Source: Desulfarculus sp.
GTDB lineage: Bacteria > Desulfobacterota > Desulfarculia > Desulfarculales > Desulfarculaceae
DNA: 46,992 nucleotides
NCBI GenBank assembly: GCA_016218705.1
Contig: JACRDC010000020.1
Span: 1 to 46,992 of the forward strand
Direction: 5' to 3'
Both the position numbers and the translations under genes were made by a program. This document shows, in pieces, positions 1 through 9,908 of the stretch. The first letter of the stretch is position 1; every line of letters starts with the position of its first letter. The notes under the pieces are model-generated. The model saw nothing but the letters and a program-made list of their open reading frames with translations. It was not told where the DNA came from and searched no databases.

Positions 1-1
1 G

Positions 2-415
2 GCCATGCTCTCCTTCAGCAACTTCGGCGGCACGCCCCACCCCGACGCGCACAGGGTGCAGAAGGCCCTGGCCCTGGCCCAAGCCTCGCGGCCGGACCTG
101 GTCATGGACGGCGAGATGCAGGCCGACACGGCGGTATCGGCAGAGGTGCAGGCCAGGCTGTTTCCCTTCAACAAGCTGGGCGGCCCGGCCAACGTGCTCA
201 TCTTCCCCGAGCTGGCCGCGGGCAACACCTCCTACAAGCTCCTGGACCGCCTGGGCGGGGCCAAGGCCGTGGGTCCCTTGCTAATGGGCCTGACCAAGCC
301 CTTCAACGTGCTGCAACGCGACGCCGACATGGAAAACGTCGTAAACGTCATCGCCATCACCGTCGCCCAGGCCCAGGACATGGAAAGAAAGAAACGCCTC
401 AACGGCAATTCCTAA
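2..415 (+). CDS. maeB: NADP-dependent malic enzyme, C-terminal phosphate acyltransferase-like part (5' truncated by window)
   Basis: Only the last ~137 codons are in the window; the reading frame is open to the left edge. The visible part has the signature of the phosphotransacetylase-like domain that ends MaeB-type malic enzymes: LSFSNFG near the start, then DGEMQADTAV, then GPANVLIFPELAAGN, and an end of the form NVVNVIAITVAQAQ. MaeB converts malate to pyruvate and CO2 with NADP+; its C-terminal domain is regulatory and usually not a working transacetylase. A free-standing Pta is the alternative, but the FSNFG and LQRDADMENVVN stretches are closer to MaeB. It is the only + strand gene before 17070 and converges on the minus-strand block, with a strong hairpin between them. 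Confidence 0.75.
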   Translation, partial: AMLSFSNFGGTPHPDAHRVQKALALAQASRPDLVMDGEMQADTAVSAEVQARLFPFNKLGGPANVLIFPELAAGNTSYKLLDRLGGAKAVGPLLMGLTKPFNVLQRDADMENVVNVIAITVAQAQDMERKKRLNGNS

Positions 416-429
416 ACCGCCTAAAAGCC

Positions 430-465
430 ACATGGGCCGCCGGAAGCGATTCCGGCGGCCCATGT
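430..465. terminator. 16-bp perfect hairpin between convergent genes
   Basis: Positions 430-445 and 450-465 are exact reverse complements, closed by a GCGA (GNRA-type) tetraloop. There is no U tract on either side, so it is either a Rho-assisted or bidirectional terminator or an RNA 3'-end stabiliser for the malic enzyme gene on one side and the ten-gene minus operon on the other. Confidence 0.7.
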
Positions 466-502
466 CCTATTCAATGAGCCAAGCGCAGGCGCGCCAACGG
501 GC

Positions 503-1357
503 CTAGCCAGTCAGGAAGTCCAGGATGGCCCGGTCGCGGGCCGGATTGGGCTGAAACACCAGCGAGAAGTGGTCGCTGTCCGGCAGGTCCACCACCCGCG
601 CCTGGGCCATGGCCTTGAGCATGTTCGCAAGGGCATCGCCAGGCAGGAGCAACTCGTCAGCGCCTAGCATACCCTTGACAGCGCGCAAGATCAAAACAGG
701 GCATTTGACCAAAGGATGTAACTGCGATGGTGATACCTTGGCCAGGTTGGCCCGTTCCTCGGCGACGTTCTGGGAATTCACGCGCGAGCGCACTCCGCCC
801 GGCACCGCTTCCGCATCATAACGGAAATAGTCTTCTATGACCTGGTTCCAAGGTTTGCCATAGGGAGACCGGCGGGCCATGTCCAGGTAGGCCTCCAAGG
901 AGGGCAGGACTTTGCCCAGCCTGTCCACCGAAGCCTGGATACCCGCCGCTACCTTGACCCACTGGGGAGGCGAAAGCTCGGCGCCTCCATCCAGGAGTAT
1001 CAGCCCAGCCGTCTTGTCGGGATACCAGGCGGCAAAAGCCAGGCCGATGTAGGCCCCCAGGGAATGCCCCATGACTACGGCCTTGGGCAAACCCAAGCCG
1101 TCCAGCACCGCCTTGATGTCGCGGCAGTGGTGCTCCAGGGAGTAGCCCGTGGCGGGTTTATCGGAGAGACCCCGGCCTCTCAAATCCATGGCCAGCAGGC
1201 GGTGATGCCCACCGAGGCCGGCGGCGATGTACTCGTAGCATCGCAGGTTGGCGGTGAGTCCGTGCAGGGCCAGAATGCTCTGGCCAGTGCCCGGCCACTC
1301 GCCCACCTGGATGGCGACCTCGCCGGTCTGCACGCTGAAGGCGCGGGTTGGTTCCAT
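503..1357 (-). CDS. Alpha/beta-hydrolase fold protein
   Basis: A 284-residue protein with the canonical fold markers: oxyanion-hole HG at residues 32-33 (LALHGLTAN), MDLRGRGLSDKP after strand 4, nucleophile elbow GHSLG with Ser99, and a late catalytic His in DSDHFSL. It has no signal peptide and is cytoplasmic. It closes the ten-gene minus operon, 10 bp after the MaoC gene. Placed with CoA ligases and hydratases it could be an esterase, lactonase, ring-cleavage product (C-C) hydrolase or thioesterase; the sequence alone does not choose. The family call is firm, the substrate unknown. Confidence 0.85.
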   Translation of the reverse strand: MEPTRAFSVQTGEVAIQVGEWPGTGQSILALHGLTANLRCYEYIAAGLGGHHRLLAMDLRGRGLSDKPATGYSLEHHCRDIKAVLDGLGLPKAVVMGHSLGAYIGLAFAAWYPDKTAGLILLDGGAELSPPQWVKVAAGIQASVDRLGKVLPSLEAYLDMARRSPYGKPWNQVIEDYFRYDAEAVPGGVRSRVNSQNVAEERANLAKVSPSQLHPLVKCPVLILRAVKGMLGADELLLPGDALANMLKAMAQARVVDLPDSDHFSLVFQPNPARDRAILDFLTG

Positions 1358-1367
1358 GGCTTTCCTC

Positions 1368-1823
1368 TCAGGCCTGGTGTTGGGCGGGCGGAATGATCTC
1401 GGCCTGTCCGCTCAGCACCGTCAGCCCCTCCTGGTTGAGAACAGTAGTGTCCAGGCGCACCCGGTTGCGCTGGGTCATGACTTCCAGCACCGCCAGCGAG
1501 ATGGTCAGCAGGTCGCCGGCGAAGACCGGCTTGACGAACCTCAACTCCTGGGAGACGTAGATGGTGCCCAGGCCGGGGAACTCGGTGCCCAGGGCGCGCC
1601 CGATGAGGCTGGCGGTGAGCATGCCCGGCGCCACCATGCGCCCGAAGAAGGAGCGCTTGGCCATTTCCGGGTCTTGGTGAAAGGACTGGTGATCGCCCAG
1701 CGAGCGCGTGAAGGCGATCATCATCTCCTGGCTCACCGTCACCCGCATCTGGTGGGTCTGGCCTGGCCAGAGATGGTCTATGCTGAGCGAGGCTGGCATG
1801 ACGGTCTTCCCGTATATAGGCAT
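1368..1823 (-). CDS. MaoC-like (R)-specific enoyl-CoA hydratase
   Basis: A 151-residue single hot-dog domain. The hydratase-2 signature is visible: Asp44 and His49 in the D-x4-H arrangement (GDHQSFHQD), followed by FFGRMVAPGML, the usual active-site helix. Such enzymes add water to trans-2-enoyl-CoA to give (R)-3-hydroxyacyl-CoA. The adjacent operon also contains a crotonase-type enoyl-CoA hydratase, so two hydratases of opposite stereochemistry, or acting on different intermediates, are encoded together. An internal ATG at 1799 with GGAAG upstream is an alternative start that would remove eight residues. Confidence 0.85.
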   Translation of the reverse strand: MPIYGKTVMPASLSIDHLWPGQTHQMRVTVSQEMMIAFTRSLGDHQSFHQDPEMAKRSFFGRMVAPGMLTASLIGRALGTEFPGLGTIYVSQELRFVKPVFAGDLLTISLAVLEVMTQRNRVRLDTTVLNQEGLTVLSGQAEIIPPAQHQA

Positions 1824-1899
1824 GGCCTTGCCGTTGCCAGGCGCAATGCGGTCAAATCGGCGGCCGTCACGACGAGGGCGCTGGTTGGCCAGCGGCCGG

Positions 1900-3009
1900 T
1901 CATGGGCGGCCCAGGCGGCGCAGGCGGCGGGCCTCGGCCTGGTCGCGCAAGGTGCCGACTACTCCCTTGGGGAAAAACAGCACCGACAATATGTATAAGA
2001 TGCCGAAGAGCAAAATCCAGCGCTCGGCCAGGCGGTGCATCAGTTCCATCTTGGGAAAAAGGCTCAAGGCCAGCTTTTGCAGATCAGGCAGCCAGGTCTC
2101 GGCGATCTTGATGAAGGCCGCGCCCAGGATGCCGCCGTAGACCGTGCCCAGGCCGCCGATTATCACCATGAGCAGGATGTTGAGCATCAGCGGTGTGCCC
2201 AGCACGGTGTCGGGATTGACGTAGCTCAGCCACATGGCGAACAACGCGCCGCACAAGGAAGAAACCAGCGAGCCGAAGACCGTGGAGAGCACGCGGTAGC
2301 GGAAGACCCGGTAGCCCAGGGCCGTGGCCCTTTGTTCGTTGTCGCGGATGGCCTTGAGCACTCGGCCCACCGGCGAGCGCACGAAGCGCACCAGCCCCAC
2401 GAACAGAAGCGCGCAGACCACCAGAATGAGATAGTACACTAGGAGCCGTCCGTTGATCTGGGTGCCCCACAGGGCGCCGCCCGACCAGTCGGCGCTGAAG
2501 ACGCCCGGCAGCTTGAAGGATACTCCGTCCTCGCCCTTGGTCAGGCTGGACCACTGGTAGCCCAGGATGTGGCAGAACTCGGCCACGGCCAGGGTGACCA
2601 TGGCGAAGAAGATGGCCTTGACCCGTAGCGACAAGGCCGAGATCACCACCGCCACCACCGTGCTGATCAGCGCCGCCAGCACTCCGGCCAGCAGGAGATG
2701 ATGGTACTGCACCGGCTGGGAGTAGTGACAGATCAGCGCCACGCTGTAGGCCCCCAGACCAAAGAACATGCCGTGGGCGAAGGAGATGATGCCGGTGTAG
2801 CCCAGGATGATGTCGAAGGAGGCCACCGCCACGGCGAAGATCATGATCTTGGCCACCAGGTCCATGACCCGAAAGGAGGGCATGACCAGAGGGCCGGCGA
2901 TAAGGCAGGCCAAGAGGGCCAACTGGATCAAGAACCCCGGCCGGGTGAAGCGTCGCGAGCGTTGGTGCAGGCGCTCCATTTGCACGGGGGTGGGTTCCCG
3001 GCCGGTCAT
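1900..3009 (-). CDS. livM: LivM-type ABC transporter permease
   Basis: A 369-residue polytopic membrane protein of the branched-chain amino acid (HAAT) ABC family. The LivM signature is clear: DIILGYTGIISFAHGMFFGLGAYS in the first third, then RVLKAIRDNEQRATALGY, the cytoplasmic loop that contacts the ATPases. It has about ten hydrophobic segments and ends in a basic, Arg-rich tail. It starts 1 bp after the livH stop with GGGAGC as ribosome site, so the two permeases are translationally coupled and should form the heterodimeric channel. In an operon with CoA ligases this transporter class usually imports aromatic or other carboxylic acids rather than amino acids (inference). Confidence 0.92.
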   Translation of the reverse strand: MTGREPTPVQMERLHQRSRRFTRPGFLIQLALLACLIAGPLVMPSFRVMDLVAKIMIFAVAVASFDIILGYTGIISFAHGMFFGLGAYSVALICHYSQPVQYHHLLLAGVLAALISTVVAVVISALSLRVKAIFFAMVTLAVAEFCHILGYQWSSLTKGEDGVSFKLPGVFSADWSGGALWGTQINGRLLVYYLILVVCALLFVGLVRFVRSPVGRVLKAIRDNEQRATALGYRVFRYRVLSTVFGSLVSSLCGALFAMWLSYVNPDTVLGTPLMLNILLMVIIGGLGTVYGGILGAAFIKIAETWLPDLQKLALSLFPKMELMHRLAERWILLFGILYILSVLFFPKGVVGTLRDQAEARRLRRLGRP

Positions 3010-3010
3010 G

Positions 3011-4033
3011 TCACTGCTCCCGGCCCATCAGGCCCCAGGGCTTGATGAACAAGATGACCACCATGATGAGAATGTTGGCCCCCAGGGCCAGCTTGGGCAC
3101 CAGGTAGGCCACGTAGTTGAAGGCCAGCCCCACCATGCAGGCGCCCAGGAAGGAGCCGGTCACCGAGCCCATGCCGCCGATGATGACCACGATCAGGGCG
3201 AAGATGAGGTTCTCGTCGCCCATGGCCGGCGTGATCTGTTCGCGGAAGATGCCCCACATGGAGCCCCCCACGGCGGCCAGGGCCGCCCCGGCCATGAACA
3301 CCCCGGTGAAGATGCGGTTGATGTTGTAGCCGAGAGTCTGCACCACTTCGCGGTTCTCCACCCCCGCGCGGATGATGATGCCCAGCTTGGTCTTTTGCAT
3401 CACCGCCATCACCCCGGCATACACCGCCAGGCCCACCACGATGGCCACCACGCGGAACTTGTTGATGACCACGTCCATGATGTCGTAGCTGCCGGTGAAG
3501 CTCAAGGGCACCAGCACCGTCTGGTTGTTGGGGCTCCAAAGGACTTTTATCACCTCGGCCAGCACCATGGAGGCGCCCATGGTGATGAGTATCTGCTTGA
3601 GGTGGTCGCCATAGACCCGCTGAATGATGACCCGCTCCAGGAAGAGGCCCAGCACCCCGCCGATGGCCAGGGCCGCCAGCAGGGCCAAGAGCACGCTCAA
3701 TATGCCCTGGCCCAGGGTGCCGGTCTCCACCCAGCCCAGGCCGTTCAGGGCGTTCAGCACCGCGAAGCCGGCGTAGGCCCCCCAAGCGAAGAAGGCGCCG
3801 TGGGCCAGGTTGAGCACGTCCATCAGGCCGAAGATCACGGTGAGTCCGGCGGCGGTGAGAAACAGCAGCATGCCCATGGCAAGGCCGGCCACGGTCAGCA
3901 CCAGGTAGGTGGTGGGGTCTATGGCCAAAAGCGGCAGGAGCCATATGCTCACCGCGGCCAGGCGCGCGGCCCAGCGGCGGCCGGCTTGGCCGGCGTCCGG
4001 GGCCAAGTCCATGGTTGTTGCGGGCCTGCTCAT
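3011..4033 (-). CDS. livH: LivH-type ABC transporter permease
   Basis: A 340-residue permease with the LivH hallmarks: GLTVIFGLMDVLNLAHGAFFAWGAY near residue 65-90, RVYGDHLKQILITMGASMVLAE, and the coupling loop IRAGVENREVVQTLGYNINRIF. A ~30-residue basic N-terminal tail precedes the first membrane segment. GGGGAAG lies upstream of the ATG at 4033. It is the partner of the LivM-type gene that begins 1 bp downstream and follows the ATPase gene livF by 18 bp. Confidence 0.92.
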   Translation of the reverse strand: MSRPATTMDLAPDAGQAGRRWAARLAAVSIWLLPLLAIDPTTYLVLTVAGLAMGMLLFLTAAGLTVIFGLMDVLNLAHGAFFAWGAYAGFAVLNALNGLGWVETGTLGQGILSVLLALLAALAIGGVLGLFLERVIIQRVYGDHLKQILITMGASMVLAEVIKVLWSPNNQTVLVPLSFTGSYDIMDVVINKFRVVAIVVGLAVYAGVMAVMQKTKLGIIIRAGVENREVVQTLGYNINRIFTGVFMAGAALAAVGGSMWGIFREQITPAMGDENLIFALIVVIIGGMGSVTGSFLGACMVGLAFNYVAYLVPKLALGANILIMVVILFIKPWGLMGREQ

Positions 4034-4051
4034 GGTGTCTTCCCCGCCCCT

Positions 4052-4754
4052 CTAGGCGATGCCCAGGTATTTTTGCTTGAGCCCCTCGTCGTCCACCAGG
4101 GCCTCCATCAGGCCGGCATGGACCACGCGGCCGTCGTCCAGGATGAAATAGTCGCTGCCCACTTGGCTGGCCATGTGGAAATTCTGCTCCACCAGGATGA
4201 TGGTGGTGTGCCGCTTGAGCTGGTTGAGCGAGGCGATGAGGTGGTCCACGACGATTGGCGCCAGGCCCTTGGAGGGCTCGTCAATCAACAATAGCTTGTG
4301 GTCGCCAACGAAGGCACGGGCGATGGCCAGCATCTGCTTTTGCCCGCCGGAGAGCACCCCGGCCTTGGCCCGCCAGAATTTCTTGAGGTCGGCGAAGAGC
4401 TCGAAGATGGTCTCCATCTTGGCCCAGGCCTCCGGGCTCTCCTGAAGCATGGCCAGGCGGAAATTCTCCTCCACGGTGAGCCCGCGCAGCACGGCTTGGT
4501 CCTCGGGCACGAAGCCCACTCCAGCCCGGGCCACCGCATGGGGCCTGGCCTTTTCGACGGCCTGGCCGTCGAAGACGATGCTGCCGGCCGAGGCGGGAGT
4601 CAGCCCCATGACCGTGCGCAGGGTGGTGGACTTGCCGGCGCCGTTGCGGCCCAGAAGCACCGTGGCCCGGCCCCGGATGGCTTCCAGGCTCACCCCTTGC
4701 AGGATGTGGTGCTGGCCGATGTGGGTGTGCACGCCGGCCAGGGAGAGGATGGCC

Positions 4755-4762
<8 letters not shown>
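4052..4762 (-). CDS. livF: LivF-type ABC transporter ATP-binding protein
   Basis: A 236-residue single ATPase domain with Walker A GRNGAGKST (about residues 38-46), signature LSGGQKQMLAIAR, Walker B LLLIDEPSKGLAP and switch His in LVEQNFH. SKGLAP after Walker B and the compact length separate LivF from LivG. It energises import from the inner face of the membrane as a heterodimer with LivG. Its start lies inside the 3' end of livG (8-bp overlap), which indicates coupled translation and a fixed 1:1 ratio. Confidence 0.92.
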
Positions 4763-5534
<772 letters not shown>

Positions 5535-5622
5535 GCCTGCGGTGGTCTTGAAAAGCGCCAAGCGTTCATCGCGATCGGCGGGGCGAGGGCAGGCTCCATG
5601 GCCGGCCCCCGCCCGGCGCTCC

Positions 5623-6828
5623 CTAGCGGTTGCGGATGGGCACCTTCATGTCCTTCCAGGTCAGCTCGCGGGTCAGCTCGGGTATGCCCCAGGCCACCTC
5701 GGGCTTGGCGTTGATCTTGAAGGCATACATGGATTGCAGGGCCTGGTGGTCCTCGGCGCGGAAGACCATCTCCCCCTTGGGGGTCATGAAGTGCATGCCC
5801 TCCATGGCCTTAATGAGGGCCTCGCTGTCCGTGGAGCCGGCCTTCTTGAGGGCCTCCACCACGGCGATGCCCGCGCACATGCCCCCGCAGGTGAAGAAGT
5901 CGGGCGGGGCGTTGAAGCGCTTGTGGTGCTCGGCCACCAGCCAGTCGTTGATGGGGTTCTTGGGTATCTCGTAGTAGTAGTAGGTGGCGCCCTCCATGCC
6001 CACCAGCGGCTTGTAAAGCTTCAGCGCGTCCAGGATGTTGCCGCCCGCGGTCAGCTTGATGCCGTTCTTCTCGGTCAGCTTCATGGCGTGCAGCTTGCCC
6101 AGGGGGTTGCCCCCGCCGGCCCAGATCACGAAGAGGTACTTGTCACCCTTGACCCCCTCCAGGGCCTTGATGATGCGTTGGGCTGGGGCCGTGAAGTCGG
6201 TGGCGTTCATGGGAACGTATTCCTCGTGGGCCACCTTGGCGCCCAGGCCCTCGGCCGCCTCCTTGTAGGAGGCCACGCCGTCGCGGCCAAAGGCGTAGTC
6301 CTGGGCCAGGGTGGCGATGAACACCCCGGGCTTCGCGATGGCCATGGCGTTGCTGATGGCGTCCTGGGAGGAGTTGCGGCCAGTGCGGAAGACGTAGCGG
6401 TTCCAGTCCTTGCCGGTGATGGAGTCGGCCACGGCGGGTTCCACCAACAGTATCTTCTTGAACTCCAAGGCCACGGGCAGGCAGGCCAGGGCCACCGCCG
6501 AGGATACCGGCCCCACGGCCAAGTCCACCTTGTCATCCTTGTAGGCCTCGGTGAGAAGCTGTTTGCCCAGGTCGGGCTTGAGCTGGGTGTCCTTGACGAT
6601 GATCTCGATGGGCCGGCCCAACACCTGGAAGCTGCCGCCGGTGGCGTATTCGATGCCCATCTTGAAGCCGGCCACCGACTGCTTGGCGTAGGCCTCCAAG
6701 GCGCCGGTCATGCCGGCCAATTGGGCGATCTTGATGGGCTGGGGCTGATCGGCGGACATGGCCGGCCCCGCCCAAAGCGCCATCGCCAGGGCCACCACCA
6801 GGGCCATGCCCATGCACCTAGTTTTCAT
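5623..6828 (-). CDS. Periplasmic substrate-binding protein of the Liv-type importer
   Basis: A 401-residue type-1 periplasmic binding protein (LivK/Peripla_BP_6). Met-Lys-Thr-Arg followed by a hydrophobic stretch and AMS-AD is a Sec signal peptide. The mature protein begins with KIAQLAGMTGALEAYAKQS, the usual first strand and ligand loop, and includes VGPVSSAVALA. I chose the ATG at 6828 because AGGAGGGGAGG sits immediately upstream; an ATG six codons earlier would read through that ribosome site. It is encoded directly upstream of livG and downstream of a CoA ligase, which argues for a carboxylic-acid ligand. The ligand itself cannot be read from sequence. Confidence 0.9.
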   Translation of the reverse strand: MKTRCMGMALVVALAMALWAGPAMSADQPQPIKIAQLAGMTGALEAYAKQSVAGFKMGIEYATGGSFQVLGRPIEIIVKDTQLKPDLGKQLLTEAYKDDKVDLAVGPVSSAVALACLPVALEFKKILLVEPAVADSITGKDWNRYVFRTGRNSSQDAISNAMAIAKPGVFIATLAQDYAFGRDGVASYKEAAEGLGAKVAHEEYVPMNATDFTAPAQRIIKALEGVKGDKYLFVIWAGGGNPLGKLHAMKLTEKNGIKLTAGGNILDALKLYKPLVGMEGATYYYYEIPKNPINDWLVAEHHKRFNAPPDFFTCGGMCAGIAVVEALKKAGSTDSEALIKAMEGMHFMTPKGEMVFRAEDHQALQSMYAFKINAKPEVAWGIPELTRELTWKDMKVPIRNR

Positions 6829-6906
6829 GCCTCCCCTCCTTGCCATTTGTGTGGGCCATGTAAGAACCCGGCCGTGGCCGGCCGGCGGGGCCGGCCCGGG
6901 CGGCGT

Positions 6907-8424
6907 TCAGGCGTAACGTTCCTTCAAGGCGTTTTTGAGCACCTTGCCGGCGGCGTTGCGCGGCAGGGCCTCGATGAAGACCACGCTCTTGGGGATCTTG
7001 TACTTGGCCAGGCGGCCGGCCAGGTGGGCCAGCAGCTCATCTTGGCCCAGGTCTAGGCCGGGCTTGATCTTCACCAGGGCCTTGCCCACCTCGCCCCATT
7101 TGGGGTCGGCCACGCCGATCACCGCCGCCTCGGCCACGGCCGGCAGCTCGTAGATGGCGTCCTCCACCTCGGCGGGGTAGACGTTCTCGCCGCCGGAGAT
7201 GAACATGTCCTTCTTGCGGTCCACGATGTAGAGGTCGCCGTCCTGATCCATGCGCGCCAGGTCGCCGGTGTGGAACCAGCCGCCGCTGAAAGCCTCGGCC
7301 GTGGCCTGGGGCCGGTTCCAGTAGCCCTGCATCAGGTTGGGTCCGCGTATGGCCAGCTCGCCCACCTGCTCAGGCCCCAGGGGCAGCCCCTGGGGATCAA
7401 CTATTCGCGCCTCGACGTGGAACAGGGCGCGCCCTATGGAGCCGGCCTTGGTTAGGGCCTGGTCCTTGCCCAAGGTGGCGATGGAGGGCGCGGCCTCGCT
7501 CATGCCAAACCCTTGCTGTAAGACGATGCCCGCTTGGTGGTACTGCTTGACCAGGTTAACCGGCAGGGGCGCCCCGCCGCTCATGACCACCCGCGCCTTG
7601 CCGAAGGCCCCGGCCTTGAACTGGGGGTGCTGGATGAGCATCAGGAAGATGGCCGGCACGGCGAAGAACAGGGAGATGTCCTCGGCCTCCAACAGGCGCA
7701 GGCACTCAAGGGGGTCGAAGGCGCGTTGGATCACCACCGTGCCGCCCACGTAGAGCATGGGCAGGGTGAAAAGCCCGATGCCGCCGATGTGAAACATGGG
7801 CAGCACCAAGAGGTCGCGGTCGCCGGTGCTGAACCCCATGTCCAGGTGCAGGTTGAGCGCGTTGTAAAGGCTGGCGCCCTGGCTCAGGACCGCGCCCTTG
7901 GGCTTGCCGGTGGTGCCGGCGGTGTACATGATGATGTGGGGGGTATCCAGGTCCGGCGGTTGGGCCGGCTGGGGGTCGCCGGGAGCCTGGCCGGCCAGGA
8001 GCGTCTCGTAGGGCAGGGCTCCCGGCAGGGCCTGGGAGCCCAGGACCACCATGGTTTCCAGGGCCACGGAGGCCCTGATCTCGCCGGCCAGCTTCTCAAG
8101 CTGGGGATCGAAGACCAGTGCCCCGGTGCCGCTGTCACCCAGGATGAAGCCCAGCTCGGCGGCGGTCAGGCGCCAGTTGAGCGGCACCAGCACCAGGCCC
8201 AGCTTGGCCGTGGCCATGATGACTTCCACGTACTCCAAGCAGTTGTAGGACAACATGCCCAGGCGCTGGCCCCGCTTCAGGCCCAGGCCGGCCAAGGCCC
8301 CGCACAGCCGGTTGACCCGCTGATTGAGCTGGCCGTAGGTCAGGCGGCGCGGCCCGTCCACCACGGCTTCCTTGCCCGGGCAGAGGGCTTGACGTTTGTC
8401 CAGCCAGTATCCTATTCCCCGCAC
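6907..8424 (-). CDS. AMP-forming acyl-CoA synthetase (operon ligase)
   Basis: A 505-residue adenylate-forming enzyme, full length for the family. The P-loop motif YTAGTTGKPKGAV lies near residue 170, then GFGMSEAAP, GWFHTGDLARMDQDG, DRKKDMFISGGENVYPAEVE and the C-terminal catalytic Lys in LPRNAAGKVLK. It activates a carboxylic acid to acyl-CoA through an acyl-AMP. It starts with GTG at 8424, supported by AGGGGGAG upstream. Its place between the importer and the flavoprotein and hydratase genes suggests it traps the imported acid as its CoA ester. Medium/long-chain fatty acids or aryl acids are both possible. Confidence 0.9.
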   Translation of the reverse strand: MRGIGYWLDKRQALCPGKEAVVDGPRRLTYGQLNQRVNRLCGALAGLGLKRGQRLGMLSYNCLEYVEVIMATAKLGLVLVPLNWRLTAAELGFILGDSGTGALVFDPQLEKLAGEIRASVALETMVVLGSQALPGALPYETLLAGQAPGDPQPAQPPDLDTPHIIMYTAGTTGKPKGAVLSQGASLYNALNLHLDMGFSTGDRDLLVLPMFHIGGIGLFTLPMLYVGGTVVIQRAFDPLECLRLLEAEDISLFFAVPAIFLMLIQHPQFKAGAFGKARVVMSGGAPLPVNLVKQYHQAGIVLQQGFGMSEAAPSIATLGKDQALTKAGSIGRALFHVEARIVDPQGLPLGPEQVGELAIRGPNLMQGYWNRPQATAEAFSGGWFHTGDLARMDQDGDLYIVDRKKDMFISGGENVYPAEVEDAIYELPAVAEAAVIGVADPKWGEVGKALVKIKPGLDLGQDELLAHLAGRLAKYKIPKSVVFIEALPRNAAGKVLKNALKERYA

Positions 8425-8446
8425 GTTGACGCTCCCCCTCAGGCTC

Positions 8447-9022
8447 TCAGGCGTAGATTTTGGACATGACCTTGGCCAGGTTGTCGGCGAAGTTGGCCAC
8501 GTGGGTCATGCCCTCGTTGTCGGCTATGGCGTCGTGGGCCCCGCCGGCCCCGGCCATGCCCACGGTCCAGTAGGTGGAGCCGGGAACGGTGATGCCGTTG
8601 ATGAAGAACCACAAGAGCAGTTGCGCAAAGGCCAGGTTGTGCCCAGCCCGCCGGGCCACGGTGATGGGTCCGCCCACCTTGCCGGCCAGGAATTTGCCGT
8701 TCCAGTGGGCCACAAAGGTGGCCCGCGCCAGGAGGCTCATCATCTGGGGCACCACCGAGGACAGGTGCACCGGCGAGCCCAGCACGATGCCCTGGGCCGC
8801 TTCCATCTTGGCCAGGACGGCTGCGAAGTCGTCGTCGTCCTGGGCGCACTTGCGCTCCTTGACGCAGGCGTAGCAGCCCAGGCAGGGCTTGATGACCATC
8901 TCCCGCAGCGAAATCACCTCGGTCTCCAGGCCCCGGTCCTCCAGAACCCCCAGGCAGCGCTTCATGTATTCCATGGTGTTGCTCTGGGGGCGTGGGCTGG
9001 CGCTGATGCCCAGTACCTTCAT
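8447..9022 (-). CDS. Iron-sulfur flavoprotein (NADPH-dependent FMN reductase-like)
   Basis: A 191-residue flavodoxin-like protein. The N-terminus [16 protein letters not shown] is the phosphate-binding loop for FMN. Cys47, Cys50, Cys53 and Cys59 form a CX2CX2CX5C cluster, the compact motif of archaeal and anaerobe iron-sulfur flavoproteins (Isf), which bind a 4Fe-4S cluster next to FMN. GSPVHLSSVVPQM supplies the second FMN loop. It probably moves electrons between a dehydrogenase and a low-potential carrier. It overlaps the upstream hydratase by an ATGA and is preceded by GGAGGAAAACGAG, so the two are translationally coupled. Confidence 0.85.
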   Translation of the reverse strand: MKVLGISASPRPQSNTMEYMKRCLGVLEDRGLETEVISLREMVIKPCLGCYACVKERKCAQDDDDFAAVLAKMEAAQGIVLGSPVHLSSVVPQMMSLLARATFVAHWNGKFLAGKVGGPITVARRAGHNLAFAQLLLWFFINGITVPGSTYWTVGMAGAGGAHDAIADNEGMTHVANFADNLAKVMSKIYA

Positions 9023-9834
9023 GACTCGTTTTCCTCCAGCATCCGGGCCTGGTCCTCGGAGGTGGTCAGGGCGCCGGAGCGAAGCTGCTCCCGCATGAGC
9101 CGTCGAAAAAAGTCGTGGTCATGGCATTGGCTGAAAAGCTGGGCCTCGCGGAACAGGCCCTCGGGCAGCGGCGAGTTCTGCGCCGCCTTGACGGCGCGCT
9201 TGGCCAGGGAGACGGCGTGGGCGGGGTTGCGCAGCATTGGCGCCAGCAGCTCGCCCACGGCCTGGCGCAGTCCTGCTTCCGGGGCCACGCGGTGCACCAG
9301 ACCCAGACGGGCCGCCTGCTCGCCGCCGTAGAGCCGGCCGCTCAGAATCATCTCCATGGCCAGGCCGGAGCCCACCAGGCGCGGCAGGCGCTGGGTGCCG
9401 CCGCCGCCGGGGATCAGCCCCACCTTGACCTCGGGCAGGCCGATGCGGCTGGTGGAGGTGGCCACGCGCAGGTCGCAGGCCAGGGCCAACTCGAAGCCGC
9501 CGCCAAAGCACAGGCCGTTGATGGCCGCCACGGTGATGAGCGGGCTGGCCTCCAAGCGGTCCAAGAGCCCCTGGAAGCGCCGCGAGAAGGCATGTGCCCC
9601 CGCGCGGTCCAGGCGCATCATTTCTATGCCGTCGGCCCCGCCCACGAAGTGGCTGGACCCGGCGCCGGTGAAGACCACGGCGCGCGGGCCGCCCTCCTCC
9701 AGGGCTTGGAGTAGTTCCACCATCTGGGACATGAGATGGCTGTTGATGGAATTGCGGTCCTGGACGCGGTTTATGGTCACCCAGCAGACCTGGCCGTCGT
9801 GCTCCAGCCGCAGATGGGGGAACTTGCTGGTCAT
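9019..9834 (-). CDS. Enoyl-CoA hydratase/isomerase (crotonase family)
   Basis: A 271-residue crotonase-fold protein. It has the CoA oxyanion-hole segment [12 protein letters not shown], the [15 protein letters not shown] helix and [22 protein letters not shown]. Glu residues stand at both positions used for water addition in true hydratases (GGFELA and LPEVKVGL), so hydratase activity on a 2-enoyl-CoA is expected. It is the first structural gene of the ten-gene operon and follows a 159-bp region with promoter-like signals downstream of the double TetR gene. Dienoyl-CoA hydratase or ring-opening hydrolase activity remain alternatives. Confidence 0.88.
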   Translation of the reverse strand: MTSKFPHLRLEHDGQVCWVTINRVQDRNSINSHLMSQMVELLQALEEGGPRAVVFTGAGSSHFVGGADGIEMMRLDRAGAHAFSRRFQGLLDRLEASPLITVAAINGLCFGGGFELALACDLRVATSTSRIGLPEVKVGLIPGGGGTQRLPRLVGSGLAMEMILSGRLYGGEQAARLGLVHRVAPEAGLRQAVGELLAPMLRNPAHAVSLAKRAVKAAQNSPLPEGLFREAQLFSQCHDHDFFRRLMREQLRSGALTTSEDQARMLEENES

Positions 9835-9908
9835 GGACGCTCGCTAGGGTGTGGCGGTCATGCCCCGGGCCGAGGGGGGAGGGTAGGCAGTGGGAGCGCC
9901 CGGGCTGA

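Noticed and set aside
2807-4294. A 495-codon open + strand frame rich in His, Gln and Gly, antisense to livM/livH
   Set aside because: It mirrors the GC-rich third positions of the transporter genes on the other strand; the His/Gln/Gly-rich protein has no fold signature and the minus-strand genes are unmistakable.
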